Source of the DNA: Tuctoria greenei
Lineage: Eukaryota; Streptophyta; Magnoliopsida; Poales; Poaceae
Assembly: GCA_036927565.1 (NCBI GenBank)
Contig: JAYESD010000007.1
Location: 131,166,230 to 131,230,229 of the forward strand
Reading direction: 5' to 3'
DNA length: 64,000 bases
Each line of letters starts with the position of its first letter. Position 1 is the stretch's first letter. Shown here in pieces: positions 23,859-34,391 of the stretch. A model generated the notes under the pieces. That model saw only the letters and a list, made by a program, of their open reading frames with translations. It was not told the origin of the DNA and searched no databases. Position numbers and translations under genes: made by a program.

Positions 23859-26036
23859 ATGGCTCGTGACAAGAAGGGAAAGGGCAAGGCCATTGCGGAG
23901 CCGGCTGCAAAGAAGAAAAAGCTGTTGAAGGAGGAAAAGAAGGCTTTGATGGCTGCTCGCGTCGCCGAGGAGCGAGAGCGTGGCCGAGGAGGATCATTGA
24001 GGATCCGCGAGGCTCGTTCGAGGCAGCCTCCTGTGACAGATGAGTCCGAGGAAGAAGAAGAGTCGGAAGTGCCGCTTGTTCGCCGGCACTCAGCCAGGAC
24101 CCGTGGGGGTCATCCCGCGGCAGTACCACGTTCGAGACCATCTGCTGCCGATCTTCGAGAGGACAGGGCGGCCCAGAGAGCCGTCTATGAGATGGACACC
24201 AACGTCCGGGTTGGTGAGGGTGTCCGGCTGACAGACTACAGAAAGATGAAGGCCAAGCAGCTCAGGAAGCTCAGATGGAACATTCTACTTGAGGAGTGGT
24301 TCCCTCGTCCCAGAGAGTCACTTGTGGACAGCCGGTTTTGGACCTTGACTCAGGCATCGCTGTACGAGACGTACAGATGTCGGGGCCATAAGCTCTTCCA
24401 ACACAACTTTCTATACTGGGATCAGCTTGCACTGGCAGCCGAGACGGAGATACGCCCCTACTTTGGGAGGTATAGAGGGCTGGTGGAGCTGATGTCCTAC
24501 GAGAGGAGTGCCTACATGGAGGATTGGGTCCGCGTATTCTACACTACCCTCTACGTCTCTGAGGGCCGCAGATCTATAGACTTCATGTTCATGGGCCAGT
24601 ACCATCATTTGACGAGACAGACTTTGGCACAGCTGCTAGGAGTGGATCTCCACAACACCCGCCTGCACGAGAGAGTGTATGGACAGGCAGACCCGCCGAG
24701 GAGGCCGCTTACTGGAGGAGTGGCACCACCACTGGAGGAGATATGCTCCCTGTTTGCATCGTCTTTCTCTCAAGACTAGCCAAGGGTACCGGCACTGCTG
24801 ACACCAGCTGCGCGCACAATACACCTTGCCTTGCGCCGCACACTTTTGCCGAGGTCCGGATACCTAGAGGGGTTCACCAGCCTGCAGCAGACCCTCCTGT
24901 TCTACATCATGAACGGGATGGAGTTCGATATTGTGGACATCCTCATATGTGAGATGGAGGACGTGATCACTGATGGAGTTGGCATGATGAGGCAACTTGT
25001 GTTTGGACACTGGATCAGCTACTTGCTCTACATGGTTGCTCCTGAGGGGTCCGCCGTGCGTGACAGTCTCACTGACGAGAGTTTCACACGGTTCAGCCAC
25101 TACCATGCTCCAGCTTCTGGAGACTGCCGCCTTGGCCATCGAGTCAAGTGTCAGGTTCGTGCTCGGCTATTCGAGGAGGATTGGTCAGATCTGGAGAAGG
25201 AAGATGAGAGACTGGAACAGGCAGAGGCTCAGGGTGAGGACCTTCAGCATATATGGTCCGAGAGCAACACAGATGACAGCGTTGAGGAGTACTTCCCACC
25301 TCATCCCTCACCCAGGCAGCACGATGCAGAGGCTGGAGGCTCAACTGTGCCACCTCCTACTCCACCTCTCATGTCAGAGGCACAGGTCTCTCAGCCGTCC
25401 GAGCTCACCTCCATCCTCCAGCAGATGGTTGAGCAGCAGCACCTGGACCGGCTTGCAGCTGAGCAGGCCCGAGTTGAGCAGGTCGCGCATCTCTTAGAGC
25501 TCAAGCAGCAGCAGGAGATGCAGCGACAGATCGCCTGCGAGAGGCGAGAGGACACTGAACGGCTGACGGGGCTGATAGACCAGATGCACCAGCACTCCCT
25601 CCACCAGCAGCAGCAGACGCAGCAGGCGATGATGGGCATCTTGGGGTTGATCACCAACCTCTACACCCAGACCGGGATTGCCCTGCCGTCGCAGCTGCCA
25701 GGCTTTGCTCCACCCCCGCCTGTCCTTGCTCCAGCTGCAGCTCCAGTGCCGACTACGCCGATCCCGACGATCAGCATGTCTCCACTGCTTGCTCCAGGAG
25801 CACCGATCCACTCTCTGCTGCCGGCTACGACGTTGTTCCAGCAGACGCTGGCATCTATTATCAGTGCCCCGTTGCCAGCAGCTCCGACTCAGCAGGCACC
25901 GACAGCGGCTCCTACGGCTCCTACAGCTCCCTCCACTTCTACTCCAGCCTCAGCCGCAGCAGCAGGTAGCAGCTCCGACGACAGCACCCCCGACGGTGAC
26001 CAGTTCGTCATCGCTCCGAGCACTCAGGGTTCTTAG
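23859..26036 (+). CDS. Third ORF of D (env-position protein), one in-frame stop
   Basis: The start chosen is MARDKKGKGKAIAEPAAKKK at 23859, in good context; an upstream Met in frame at 23811 is also possible. The frame is open except for TAG at 24777-24779. The N-terminus is very basic (likely nuclear signal), then acidic. A globular part (about 24180-24700) contains WNILLEEWFPRPRES and WVRVFYTTLYVSEGRRSIDF, which resembles the putative plant transposon protein family (Transposase_32-like); I cannot confirm this without a search. After the stop the same frame gives a helical part, a Gln/Glu-rich coiled coil (about 25400-25650) and a Pro/Ala/Thr-rich tail. It occupies the env position but I see no signal peptide. 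Codons are much more GC-rich than gag-pol, suggesting capture from elsewhere. Function unknown. Confidence 0.72.
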
Positions 26037-26439
26037 GTACTCGGATTCCTTTTTGGTGTCTTGATGCCAAAGGGGGAGAAGAGTTAGAGAAGAGTCACGG
26101 GGAGGATAGCTTAGCCTCAGGGGAAGTGTCCTAGCTGTAGGGGGAGTTTATCTATATCTTTTGTAATTTGGTGTTTTTGCTAATCTTTTGTTGTTCATTG
26201 AGTACTCTTAAGTTATTGATCGATTGAGCTTATTGGTGTCTATTTATATCTTATGACCACTTATTCTCTTGAGTTATTCATCAATTGAGCTTTCGAGTTA
26301 TTGATCATTTTTGAGCCTTCAAGTTTTAAGTGTGATAACCTTGTACTCATTGCATATCCTCTTGAGTATCCTATTATCAAATTCATTACTATTATGCTTC
26401 ACTTGTTGTGTTTTCATCAATCACCAAAAAGGGGGAGAT
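26037..26439 (+). other. D 3' region with repeated polypurine tracts
   Basis: CCAAAGGGGGAGAAG (about 26068), TAGGGGGAGTTT (about 26138) and AAAAAGGGGGAGAT (26426-26439) are successive polypurine tracts. The last abuts the 3' LTR and would prime plus-strand DNA. Repeated copies are a Sirevirus trait. Confidence 0.85.
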
Positions 26440-27863
26440 TGAAAGCATCTAGGCCCCCATGAGGTACGGTTTCGGTGATTAATGACAACCTTTGGATTTT
26501 ACTAATGAATTTGTGGATGCAAGATCTCCCATATCACTCAATCAAATGAAATTTATATGAATATGAACATCAACTACTGATCATTGGAGACTCCTAAACA
26601 ATCATTTTATGAGATCAATCAATGTTATGAAGACTAGAAGTAAAAGCCCATATGTCAAAGTCATTCAACCATAATTGACAACACTCAATGCTTGAAAATC
26701 ATTAGAAGTATATTTCCAACAAATGTCTAAGAGGTCAATCAAGCAAAATACAAAAGAATCACTTAAAACAACTCGAAGCAAACAAAATCAACTCACCGGA
26801 TCAACCGATGTTTCCAGAGAACAACACATCGGTCGAGTTGATTCAGCAGAAGAAGACCTCAGAACAAAGTACTCACCGGATCATCCGATGTTAAGGGCAA
26901 TGTTACATCGGTCCATCAATACAGTAAGCAATATTCTTGGACCAAGTGTAGCACTGGATCATCCGATGTACAACCTTTGAACACATCAGTCAATCACTCC
27001 AGTAAACATCAAGTTTGAACCAATTCTGGAGGAAGTTCCACCTGATAATCCGATGAGAAGACAAGTGCAACATCGGTCTAACAACGGTCATATCTGACAC
27101 AATGACATCAGCTAAAGTGAGTTTGACCGATGATAACTGAAGGGAGAACATCGGATCATCCGGTGTTCGCAGAACAGTGATGTCAGCCTACTTTTCCAAT
27201 GGCTATTTCGTGGAGGCTGGCTATTTATACCCCTTCAACCAGTCTATTCGAGAAGTCTTGACTACCAGACATACTCTACACATCCTCAATCATTCAAGAC
27301 GTTGAGCCATCACTTTTAGATCATCTATACCACTTACACACCAAGAGATAGGCTAGAACTAGCTAGAGATAGTGCTTGTGTGCCTCCATTCTTGGTGATT
27401 GGAATCTCTAGTGTAGTGAGAGCTGTAAGGGAGTGTCCCTTGGTGATTGTAACTGATAGTGACTTCCGGAGCTTGCCAAGACGATTGTGGAAGTACGGAG
27501 GATCCAAGTTGTACAAGGCTTGAGCTCCACCTTGCCGAGGTTGGCAAACGGAGAAGAATAGTGAAGATCCCTAGTCTCCGTGACTTGGGTGTGGCTATAC
27601 CCTTTGGTGGGTGCCACAACGTGGACGTAGGAAGATCTTGACGATCTTGCCGAACCACGGGATAAATCCTCGTGTCTCCTCGGGAGTTTGCATTCTCTTC
27701 CTCCCCCTTACACTTATGCATTTCATATATCGCAAAGTTACTATTCACTTGAATGCATAGGTTGTTTGCTTAGGGAATTGGGCTTTTAGTAATTAAGTTT
27801 TATTGCCTTAATTTTTGAAAAGAAGCCCAATTCACCCCCCCTCTTGGGCATTCGATCCTTACA
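26440..27863 (+). repeat. 3' LTR of D
   Basis: TGAAAGC...CCTTACA, 1,424 bp, colinear with the 5' LTR. It lacks a 3-base GAA present at about 16034 and carries scattered transitions, several in the short-motif array. TATA-like CTATTTATACC is at 27221. It is followed by the CCAGA duplication. Confidence 0.93.
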
Positions 27864-28262
27864 CCAGAGCTATCGTTGCCTCCAGTTATAGAGAAGTAGC
27901 AGAAGTCTCCAATTGGAGAGCAATTGCTTCTAGTTATACAGAAGCCGCATCTGTCTCCAACTGTAGAGTTGTCGCAGAAGACTCCACTTGAAGAGCAGCC
28001 GTGTCAGTCTCCACCTCGCACTTGAAGTGCGCTGCACCCTACACCTAATCAGCCGCCGGCAAAGCTGGCGAAGAATGTACATGCCAAGAACAAGAGTCTG
28101 CCGCAACAACTATTATCATTGAAGGAAGGTTGGAAGAAACCAATGATAGAGTCGGAACCTAATCCAAGGGCACTGAAAGATATGACACATGCAAACTAGC
28201 AGTATGAAAAGGGAAAGCCGATGTTAATTGCGATCACACTCAAATAAGTTGGTAAACCTTGT
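27864..28262 (+). pseudogene. CACTA C gene, middle part (after D insertion)
   Basis: Continues the frame broken at 15626: PELSLPPVIEK, then Pro-rich repeats (SPIGEQLL, SPTVELSQKTPLEEQP) with several stops, then YEKGKPMLIAI and GKPC, where solo LTR E enters. The type matches the Pro-rich bridge between the PF03004 part and the C48 protease of grass CACTA proteins. Removing D and E gives GKPC then VHLHQYYM, a typical C48 upstream motif. Confidence 0.75.
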
Positions 28263-29293
28263 TGTCAATGTATTAATGTGACACTTCCCTCGGATTTACT
28301 AAGGAGCAGCCCGCAGAGGTTCTTGTTCGGTAGGTCTTAGGCCTCAATCAAGTGTTCTAGCGGATGAGAGAGTATGAGACGGTGGTTTTTACGTGGTTCG
28401 AGCTGCAAGGAGCGTAACACCCTACTCCACAGTGGATGGTATTGCTTAGTGTGTGTGTATGCGTGTGTGGTCTGGGGATATTTTTTGGATCTGTCTGGTA
28501 ACGGTGGCAGTCTGGGCCTTTTATAGCCACGGTCGAACGCCTTACATGTAGGGTCCGGGGCCCGACAGGTGGTCTCATCCTAAAGATCTAAGGCTTCTCG
28601 CATAAGCTTCATCTAACTGCGGCTTTGAAGACTCGTTGTCTTGCTGCCTGAGTCATCAGTAGCCCACACGTCGCTGCTGACATGGGCAGGGGATGTCCTG
28701 TCCAACTGTCTCTGTCGCCGTAAGCTACCCACTTGGCGGAGTGGCATAGGCCTGCGTTGTCTCCACTACGATGCGATTTGTCATAGCGGTACCTGATAGG
28801 GACAAGGCGCACCACCCTCTTAACTCCCGCAACTCTCCGTCAGTAGCAAGTGGCTGGACTACGTGACAGCTCGGGAGCTCATCTCTGCGGAAGCAGGCCA
28901 GGTCCCGTCTCACGGACCACGTGCCGGCTCGGGAGCTCACCTCCGCAGGGAAGGTCAGGTCCCGTCTTGTGGGACATGTGGCAGCCCCGGAGCCCGCCTA
29001 CACGGAGGTGGCCCGTCTGATGTCTCGACCACATGGCAGCTCAGGAGTCCTGTCTCACGAGGAGGAGGGACCCTTACCTGTTGGACACGTGGCTGCTTGG
29101 GAGCTCGTCTCCGAGGGGGAGCTGAGCTTTGCCTTTAGAGTCTATTGCGGGTAGCCTAGACCACCCATCTGAGGCTGATGGGTCCGGGTCTCCTGAACAC
29201 GTGGCGTCCTCAGACCCTGCTCCTGGTGGGAGGCGGGGTACCTAGGTGGCTCTAGCTTGTGCGCAAGGGTACCCGGTATGTCGGGTACTGACA
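28263..29293 (-). repeat. Gypsy-like solo LTR E (1,031 bp), TSD CTTGT
   Basis: Bounded by TGTCAATG on the left and TACTGACA on the right, with the 5-bp duplication CTTGT at 28258-28262 and 29294-29298. Minus-strand orientation is inferred from a TATA box (GGCTATAAAAGG) at 28519-28528 and a start TGTCAGTACCCGACATACC typical of gypsy LTRs. There is no internal region, so it is a solo LTR formed by recombination. The right half (28860-29150) contains imperfect repeats around GGGAGCTC and ACATGGCAGC. I see no gene in it. Confidence 0.85.
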
Positions 29294-30265
29294 CTTGTGT
29301 TCACCTTCATCAATACTACATGGAAAATTACAAAAAATGTGATATCATACTAGTGGCATTGAAGAATAAACACTTTCTCAGATGATGGCGCTTTTGTCAT
29401 CTCATGGTCTGATCTCTACGACCTTTTCAGTCTCGACACATTGGATGTCTCCCTAATATGCTGCTTCACATTATAAGTCTCCTCAAAAACTAGGTTCTTC
29501 AATACATACTCAATACAAGTGTTATATGTGACAAATTTGGCATTTTGCACGTAGGCACCAGCAACAACATGCTCATCATAACATGCGAAATGCGTCTGCT
29601 ACATATCTTGACCCGCAAGTACCAGCAAGGACTTATATTCAAACATCGAGCGGCAGAAAAGATGTTGTTCAATATTTTGTGAGGGTAATGAAACAGTACA
29701 GTGATAAGGACCTCCTAGTCATACCTTTCAACCTGGATAACCATTGGGTAACCATAGCAATATCTACACGGTACGACCAGGTCTGGTACTTTGACTCCTC
29801 AAGGCCGATAGATGAAAAAACTGGCGAGCGAAAGACCCAGTCATGGAATGATATCTCTTCTGATATTGACGAGTAAGTTCTTTATTCAATTTAATTTCCT
29901 TGCACGATAATTTTACATTAACTGTGAATGTTTTTGTTTAGGGCTTTTGAACAAGTAAAAAGTAAAACGCCGACAGCTTACACATCATACTGCATTCAAC
30001 GTCCCACAACAAGCTCCAGACAACACATGTTGCTTCCACGTTTGCCTACACATGGCTTTATATGGAGAGCAACCTAATTGAATTGTATGTGTAAGTGCAT
30101 TTATTTTACTTTATTACTAATCTTTTGCTAAATCTCATTTTATCGTGTGGCAGGACTACGGACCCGCCTTCAGGACGCTGAAGGTCGTAGCCTTGAGCAA
30201 ATTAGAGACGTCCTATGCAGGTTTATCATTTCTGAAATCATTAATTCAAAGGGAAAATTTCATTA
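29294..30265 (+). pseudogene. CACTA C-encoded C48 (Ulp1-like) protease, exons
   Basis: CVHLHQYYMENYKKCD and HFLR...DLYDLFSLDTLDVSL lie at 29296-29450. The catalytic part is open at 29583-29876 with DLLVIPFNLDNHWVTIAI (His of the triad) and VWYFDSSRP (Asp), ending at a GTAAGT donor. A second exon (about 29941-30075) gives QQAPDNTCCFHVC, with the nucleophile Cys. A third (about 30154-30265) gives RTRLQDAEGRSLEQIRDVLCRF. Introns have normal GT/AG. C48 proteases cut SUMO-like proteins; copies in CACTAs are common but of unknown role. A stop near 29385, and a further break before 29583, indicate a pseudogene. Confidence 0.8.
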
Positions 30266-31060
30266 CCCAATAGAGGATTAGGTGACATATATTCTTTATG
30301 TAAATTAGTTACATGTTAAGCTGGATGAATAGCGGAATTATGTGTAAATACTTAGTAACCATGATTTACACTTAGTTAATCTTTGATTGGTCAATGTGTG
30401 TACACTTTGTTAGTATGTGTTAATATTTGATTAGTTACATGTTAAGTTGGATGAACAGGAGATATTTGGCTATACATATAATTCTATATGTGTATGTTGC
30501 TGACACAGGCAATGCGGCTGCCAAATCCTGGCTAGCTCCAGGATGCAGCCAGGAACAAGGATAATCAGGGGTGGGGGCACCTAATAGGAGATGTGCGTCT
30601 AGCAGGGAGTGTCTCCTGTTGGTGCCGCATTGAACTTGCGTGTAAACAATTTGCAACACGTTGTAACAGGGGATGTCTTGGATTACCTAAATAAAGGAGA
30701 CACGCTTTCTTATAGCACATCTCAGGTCAATCAACAAATGTGTGATGGGCTATTATAAAGACCGTCTCCGATCAGTCAACATATCCGCGACGCGCTGTAT
30801 TAGAGCGTGTCTCTCATGTACGGTGATGGGCGACACACACCTTGCTCGTCTCCAATGACCTCGTAAAGCCCATCTATTATGAATCAATGAAAAGAGACGT
30901 GCTTTCTTTGAGCTTGTCTCGCACTTAGTATGATTAACGATGTGTCCGCCGCTCGTCTCTGATGACAACGTAATGCGATATGTAACGACCGTGACACACC
31001 GTTTGTTCGTCTCGCTTCTTCATTCAGGCACGTCTCGAATGAACCTTTCTTACGTAGTGG
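30266..31060 (+). repeat. Right subterminal region and terminus of CACTA C
   Basis: A 30-base motif (TTAGTTACATGTTAAG) is duplicated 126 bases apart at 30302 and 30428. GGCACCTAATAGGAGA at 30578 pairs with TCTCCTGTTGGTGCC at 30617 as a hairpin. From 30700 to 31045 come repeats of GAGACGYGC/GCGTGTCTC type. The end TTCTTACGTAGTG at 31048-31060 reads as a CACTA terminus on the other strand (CACTACGTAAGAA). No matching left TIR or triplet duplication was found. Confidence 0.6.
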
Positions 31061-31790
31061 GAGCTAGAGAAACTTGCGAGAGTTTCTCGAGAACACATCA
31101 CGGGAACACAACATGGGAACCATGAGCCCGAGAAACACATCATGGGAGCCCGAGGGTCACATCCGCACAGTGGCCTCAGGAGCATCAACATACTGCTCGT
31201 CGCGCGGCCATCACCCGAAGTCGCGTTCCTCAGCTCCGATGGCTTCATCCGTCGGGGACTGCCCAGTTGAATCAGTGCGCGAACTCGAAGTAGCCACCCT
31301 CGAAGTCGAAGCAGCTGTCCCCGAAGTCAAAGTAGAAGTCGAAGCGGTAGCCCTCCGGCGCGAACCTTGCCGGCCGGAACATGTCGGCGTTCTCCACGAC
31401 CACGAGTGGCGGTCACGGCCAATGGAGCAGCAGCGGCGGGATCTGCGGCTGCAGGACCAGGAAGAGGAGCAGCAGCGGGAGCCGTGAGATGCGCAAGCAC
31501 TTCGGCACGGATAGCGGGATCTGCAGGTGCAGGATGCACTTGAGGAAAGAAAGCTTGGGGAGGTTCAACTTTTGAGGATTGGGGAGCATCTCATTCACAG
31601 TGCAGATTGGGGATTTTTGAAGCCCAAGGAGACGGGTGGGTGTCGTATTATTGAAGAGGGAGACAGGTGGGTGGCGCATTAGACAGGTGGGTGGCACATT
31701 ATTGAAGAGGGATACGGGTGAGTGGATCTATGTGAAGAGGGCTAATTGGTGGAGAAGTGAAAGCTTGGATCACGGACGATGTGAGTGTAT
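31061..31790 (-). other. Probable captured gene fragment, unidentified
   Basis: The + strand ORFs here look like shadows. On the minus strand 31410-31263 reads VVVENADMFRPARFAPEGYR then DFYFDFGDSCFDFEGG to a stop, unusually regular for noncoding DNA. Upstream a Leu-rich frame (about 31697-31413) could be F-box/FBD-like but I cannot identify it. GC content is higher than around it. It lies between two CACTA right ends, so it may be sequence captured by element F. Confidence 0.35.
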
Positions 31791-32032
31791 TTTGGCAGGC
31801 GTTCCTTACCATACAACCACCTGTGATATTGTCCATTATCACAGGCGGTTTGTACCACCGACCGCCTATGATAATCTATATTTTTTCACAGACGGTTTTT
31901 AATTACAAACCGCCTGTGATATGTTATTGTCAAAGGAGGGTTTTAATGCATTTTACATCACATGAGTAATTTTTTACAAACCGCCTGTTAAAAATATAGA
32001 AGGCATCTGCGAAAATGTTTTTTGTAGTAGTG
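31791..32032 (+). repeat. Right end of another CACTA (F)
   Basis: Inverted CACAGGCGGTTT/AAACCGCCTGTG motifs at 31840-31990 lead to the terminus TTTTTTGTAGTAGTG ending at 32032 (CACTACTACAAAAAA on the other strand). It cuts the integrase of copia G directly. The left end is not in the window or is lost. Confidence 0.75.
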
Positions 32033-33046
32033 GGAGGGACACTGACATGCAGAAGCATCGTACGCATGCTATCATTGAGAGTACGGAGGATGCACCTCGC
32101 ATGACCATTTTGCTGAGAGATGTATGGACATGTGAGGCGCAACAGGATGCCATGGTTAGCAAAAAAATTGACGAGCTGCATTATTGTCAAATTCTTTACC
32201 GTTGTCTGTTTGGATGGATGATATGGGTTGGCGAAATTGTGTTTCCACGAAAGCATGGAAAGTGATTAGAGTGGGTAGAATGTCAGATTGTGATGCAGCA
32301 GGAAAGTCCATGCAAAGGGCGAAAAATCATAGAGAACGACAAGGTAAAATTTAGAGCCAGAGTTGCTTGGAACAAGTGATGTCCAGACATCACAATGTAA
32401 CAAATGAAACGGGAAATTGGGCATGCTACTAGATGCTGTAAAGGGCAATCGCACGTGTTTGCCAAGTTGACAGACGGCACATATGTGATTGTCAGCCTTT
32501 TTACAACGAAACTCGAAGGTGGAGAGCACGCACTGAAGTTGACCATGGATGGGGTGCCCCAGACGTGCATGCCAGATCAGAGACTTCAGCGTTGCCACCA
32601 TGTGACTGATGACACTCGATCTTATTATATGGCTGGTGGAAGGAGTAGAGATCGCCAGTGGAATCACATCGGAGTCGAGTCATCCCCGAATGTAGATCCT
32701 TGATAGAAAAACCAACAGGGTCATAAAATACAGCAACATTGTTATCACACGTGAGTGCGCGAACAGAGATTAAATTTTTGACTAAGTGCGCGAACAGGAC
32801 ATTGCGAAGGTGCAAAGTCGTCCTAGATGTGGGAATAGTAGCATGTCCGACTCACTGGACGGACAAAGATGCACTGTTTCCAACAATGATCGTGAAAGAG
32901 TGTCGAGGGGAACATGTGGAAGAGAGGATACCGGGGTTGTTGACCATGTGCAAGCTCGCACCAGTGTTGAATACCCAATCATTCCCTGAGTATTGACTTG
33001 GAGGAGTCATCCCGTTGTGAGCAGTGAGCAGCCCAGCAGACGCCAC
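32033..33046 (-). pseudogene. copia G protease and integrase start
   Basis: Protease site NDWVFNTGASLHMVNN at about 32980-32933 (Asp replaced by Asn, D-S/T-G lost). The zinc region IWHARLGHPIHG lies near 32580 with CAVCQLGKHVRLPF. The integrase core continues with HCDVWTS and YLVVLYDFSPFAWTFLL. After an interruption LTCPYISQQNGHARCILRTL lies at 32160-32100. Frameshifts and substitutions split it; it ends at the CACTA boundary. Confidence 0.8.
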
Positions 33047-34181
33047 AGTTTACTGCAGTTGAGCCGACATGTTCATGTCAGGGAAGGTCAGCAAGGTTGT
33101 GTCCTGGAGAGCCTAATGCGGTAGTAGGCCTAGATGCGGACCCAGCAGACCCGAACTGGACGGGCGCCAGAGTGGCATCTGCCATGCCTGGACAACGCTC
33201 ATCCAAGGGTTGTAAGTGACATTCAAGGGAGGCCGTGCAGCGTTGCCATTGTTGCCGGAGCCAGCGACGCTGTTGTTTGCACCCGTCACTGACGGGTTGG
33301 AGTTGCAGCCGCTGTTCTAACTGCATCAACGGCGACAGTTTATCTTTGTTGCCCTTCCTTTGTTGTGTCGAGGAAGAGGGTCCTGAGGTGGCTGGCAACG
33401 ACGGTGTCGAGGTGGCAGTCGACTTGCCAGTGGCTAGGAGGGTAGTATTCGCCTCCATCTTGGCAGTATGCACCTGGCGATTTTTGTCCTGGAGGGGGTA
33501 GTCGCGGACGAAGAGGAACGTCCACAGGGGCTTCGAAGCCGTGAACACGGTGATGTCGTGATTGAACTTGGATGACAGCCCGCAGAGTGCGTTGATGACC
33601 ATTGAAGAGTCGGAGGCCAACGTCACGAAGGAGATCGAGAAGCTCTTTGAGACGGCTAAAATAAGCCGAGATGTTGAGCTCGCCTTGATATAGCCCATGG
33701 AACTCTTGGAGGGCATAGACGTGTGTTGATTCAAGTTGTCGAGGAAGAGCCCCCGTATGGCCGACCATAGGAGATAGGCCGTCAGACACGGCACTTGCAC
33801 CATCTTCATGAGGTTGGAGTGATCGAGTTGTAGAGCCACGACACAATGCAATGGTCGAATTGGAGCCAATCGGCATTGTGCCATATGTATTGTGCATCGA
33901 TGGTGCCGTCAATGTGGTCGATCAGTCTGAATTTCCGAAATGCGGTGTCGAAGAATGCGCTCCATATAGAGAAGTTTGGCTCGCCGTAGTCGTGGACGAT
34001 TGGGACATGCGAACAGATGTTCACATGCTGCATGGCTGCGGCGGCGATGGGTGTGGGCATGGAGGAATCAACAAATGGGTTTGATTTAGTGGAGGCAGAG
34101 GAGCCGGACATAGAAGACGTCGGGATGTCAGCCATGAGAAGTGCGGAAATGGGTAGAGGATCTAGTGCTAAGCTGATACCA
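33047..34181 (-). pseudogene. copia G gag and primer site
   Basis: The gag of the UBN2 type starts near 34130 and reads HVPIVHDYGEPNFSIWSAFF, then DAQYIWHNADWLQFDH. Frameshifts near 33850 and 33700 move the frame to WSAIRGLFLDNLNQH and YFSRLKELLDLL. A zinc knuckle is not evident. The primer site TGGTATCAGCTTAGCACTAG lies at 34183-34164 just inside the LTR. Confidence 0.78.
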
Positions 34182-34391
34182 TGTGGGAGAATAATCATCG
34201 ACTTGCATTGATCGGTGAAGCAAATACATATAGGTGGTGATGCGGACGAGCGGCGATAGACGCAAATGGAGACGTGCGCAACATTCACCCGCCGCCGTGC
34301 ATGCGCGCATTTCGTGCGCCTGAACGCATGCATGCGCACAGCGTGTGGCCGTGGCGTAACAGACGAGTGAGGCCGCAGCTACTGTCCAACA
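34182..34391 (-). repeat. 5' LTR of copia G (210 bp)
   Basis: TGTTGGACAG at 34391 to CTCCCACA at 34182 on the minus strand, next to a TGGTATCAG primer site. It is short compared with the Sirevirus LTRs and contains alternating GCATGC/GCGC tracts (34285-34345). The right flank is copia H coding DNA. Confidence 0.82.

Larger units (their letters stand above)
15627..27863 (+). mobile_element. Full-length Sirevirus copia element D (12.2 kb)
   Basis: Both LTRs are present (15627-17052 and 26440-27863), flanked by the 5-bp duplication CCAGA at 15622-15626 and 27864-27868. Inside are a tRNA-Met primer site, a large gag, pol, a third ORF and repeated polypurine tracts. By manual comparison the LTRs differ at roughly 40-50 positions plus short indels, or about 97 percent identity, so the insertion is fairly young. 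The reading frame of the CACTA C gene continues across the duplication when D is removed. Lesions in gag, protease, RT and RNase H suggest it cannot move by itself. Confidence 0.95.
10600..31060 (+). mobile_element. Old CACTA (En/Spm) element C, interrupted repeatedly
   Basis: Evidence for one CACTA host is spread over the region: a Tnp2-type DUF4216 C-terminus (10610-10979), a PF03004 gene (14097 on), a C48 protease (29294-30265), repeats of the type GAGACGNGC at both 11190-11290 and 30700-31050, and a right end TACGTAGTG at 31060. Inside are mitochondrial DNA, Sirevirus D and solo LTR E. The left terminus is uncertain. CACTACTG at 11159 could be one, but its match to the right TIR stops after about six bases and flanking triplets (AAG, GGA) do not agree. 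The DUF4216 part could therefore belong to a different CACTA. Confidence 0.6.
32033..34391 (-). mobile_element. copia element G, short-LTR type, truncated
   Basis: A minus-strand element: LTR 34391-34182, primer site, gag, protease and integrase start, then cut at 32033 by CACTA F within integrase (MRTMLLHVSVPP). It inserted in the RT region of copia H. The other LTR is missing. Confidence 0.85.

Noticed and set aside
28860..29154. Frames at 28863-29154
   Set aside because: Within solo LTR E, GC-rich repeats, no domain.
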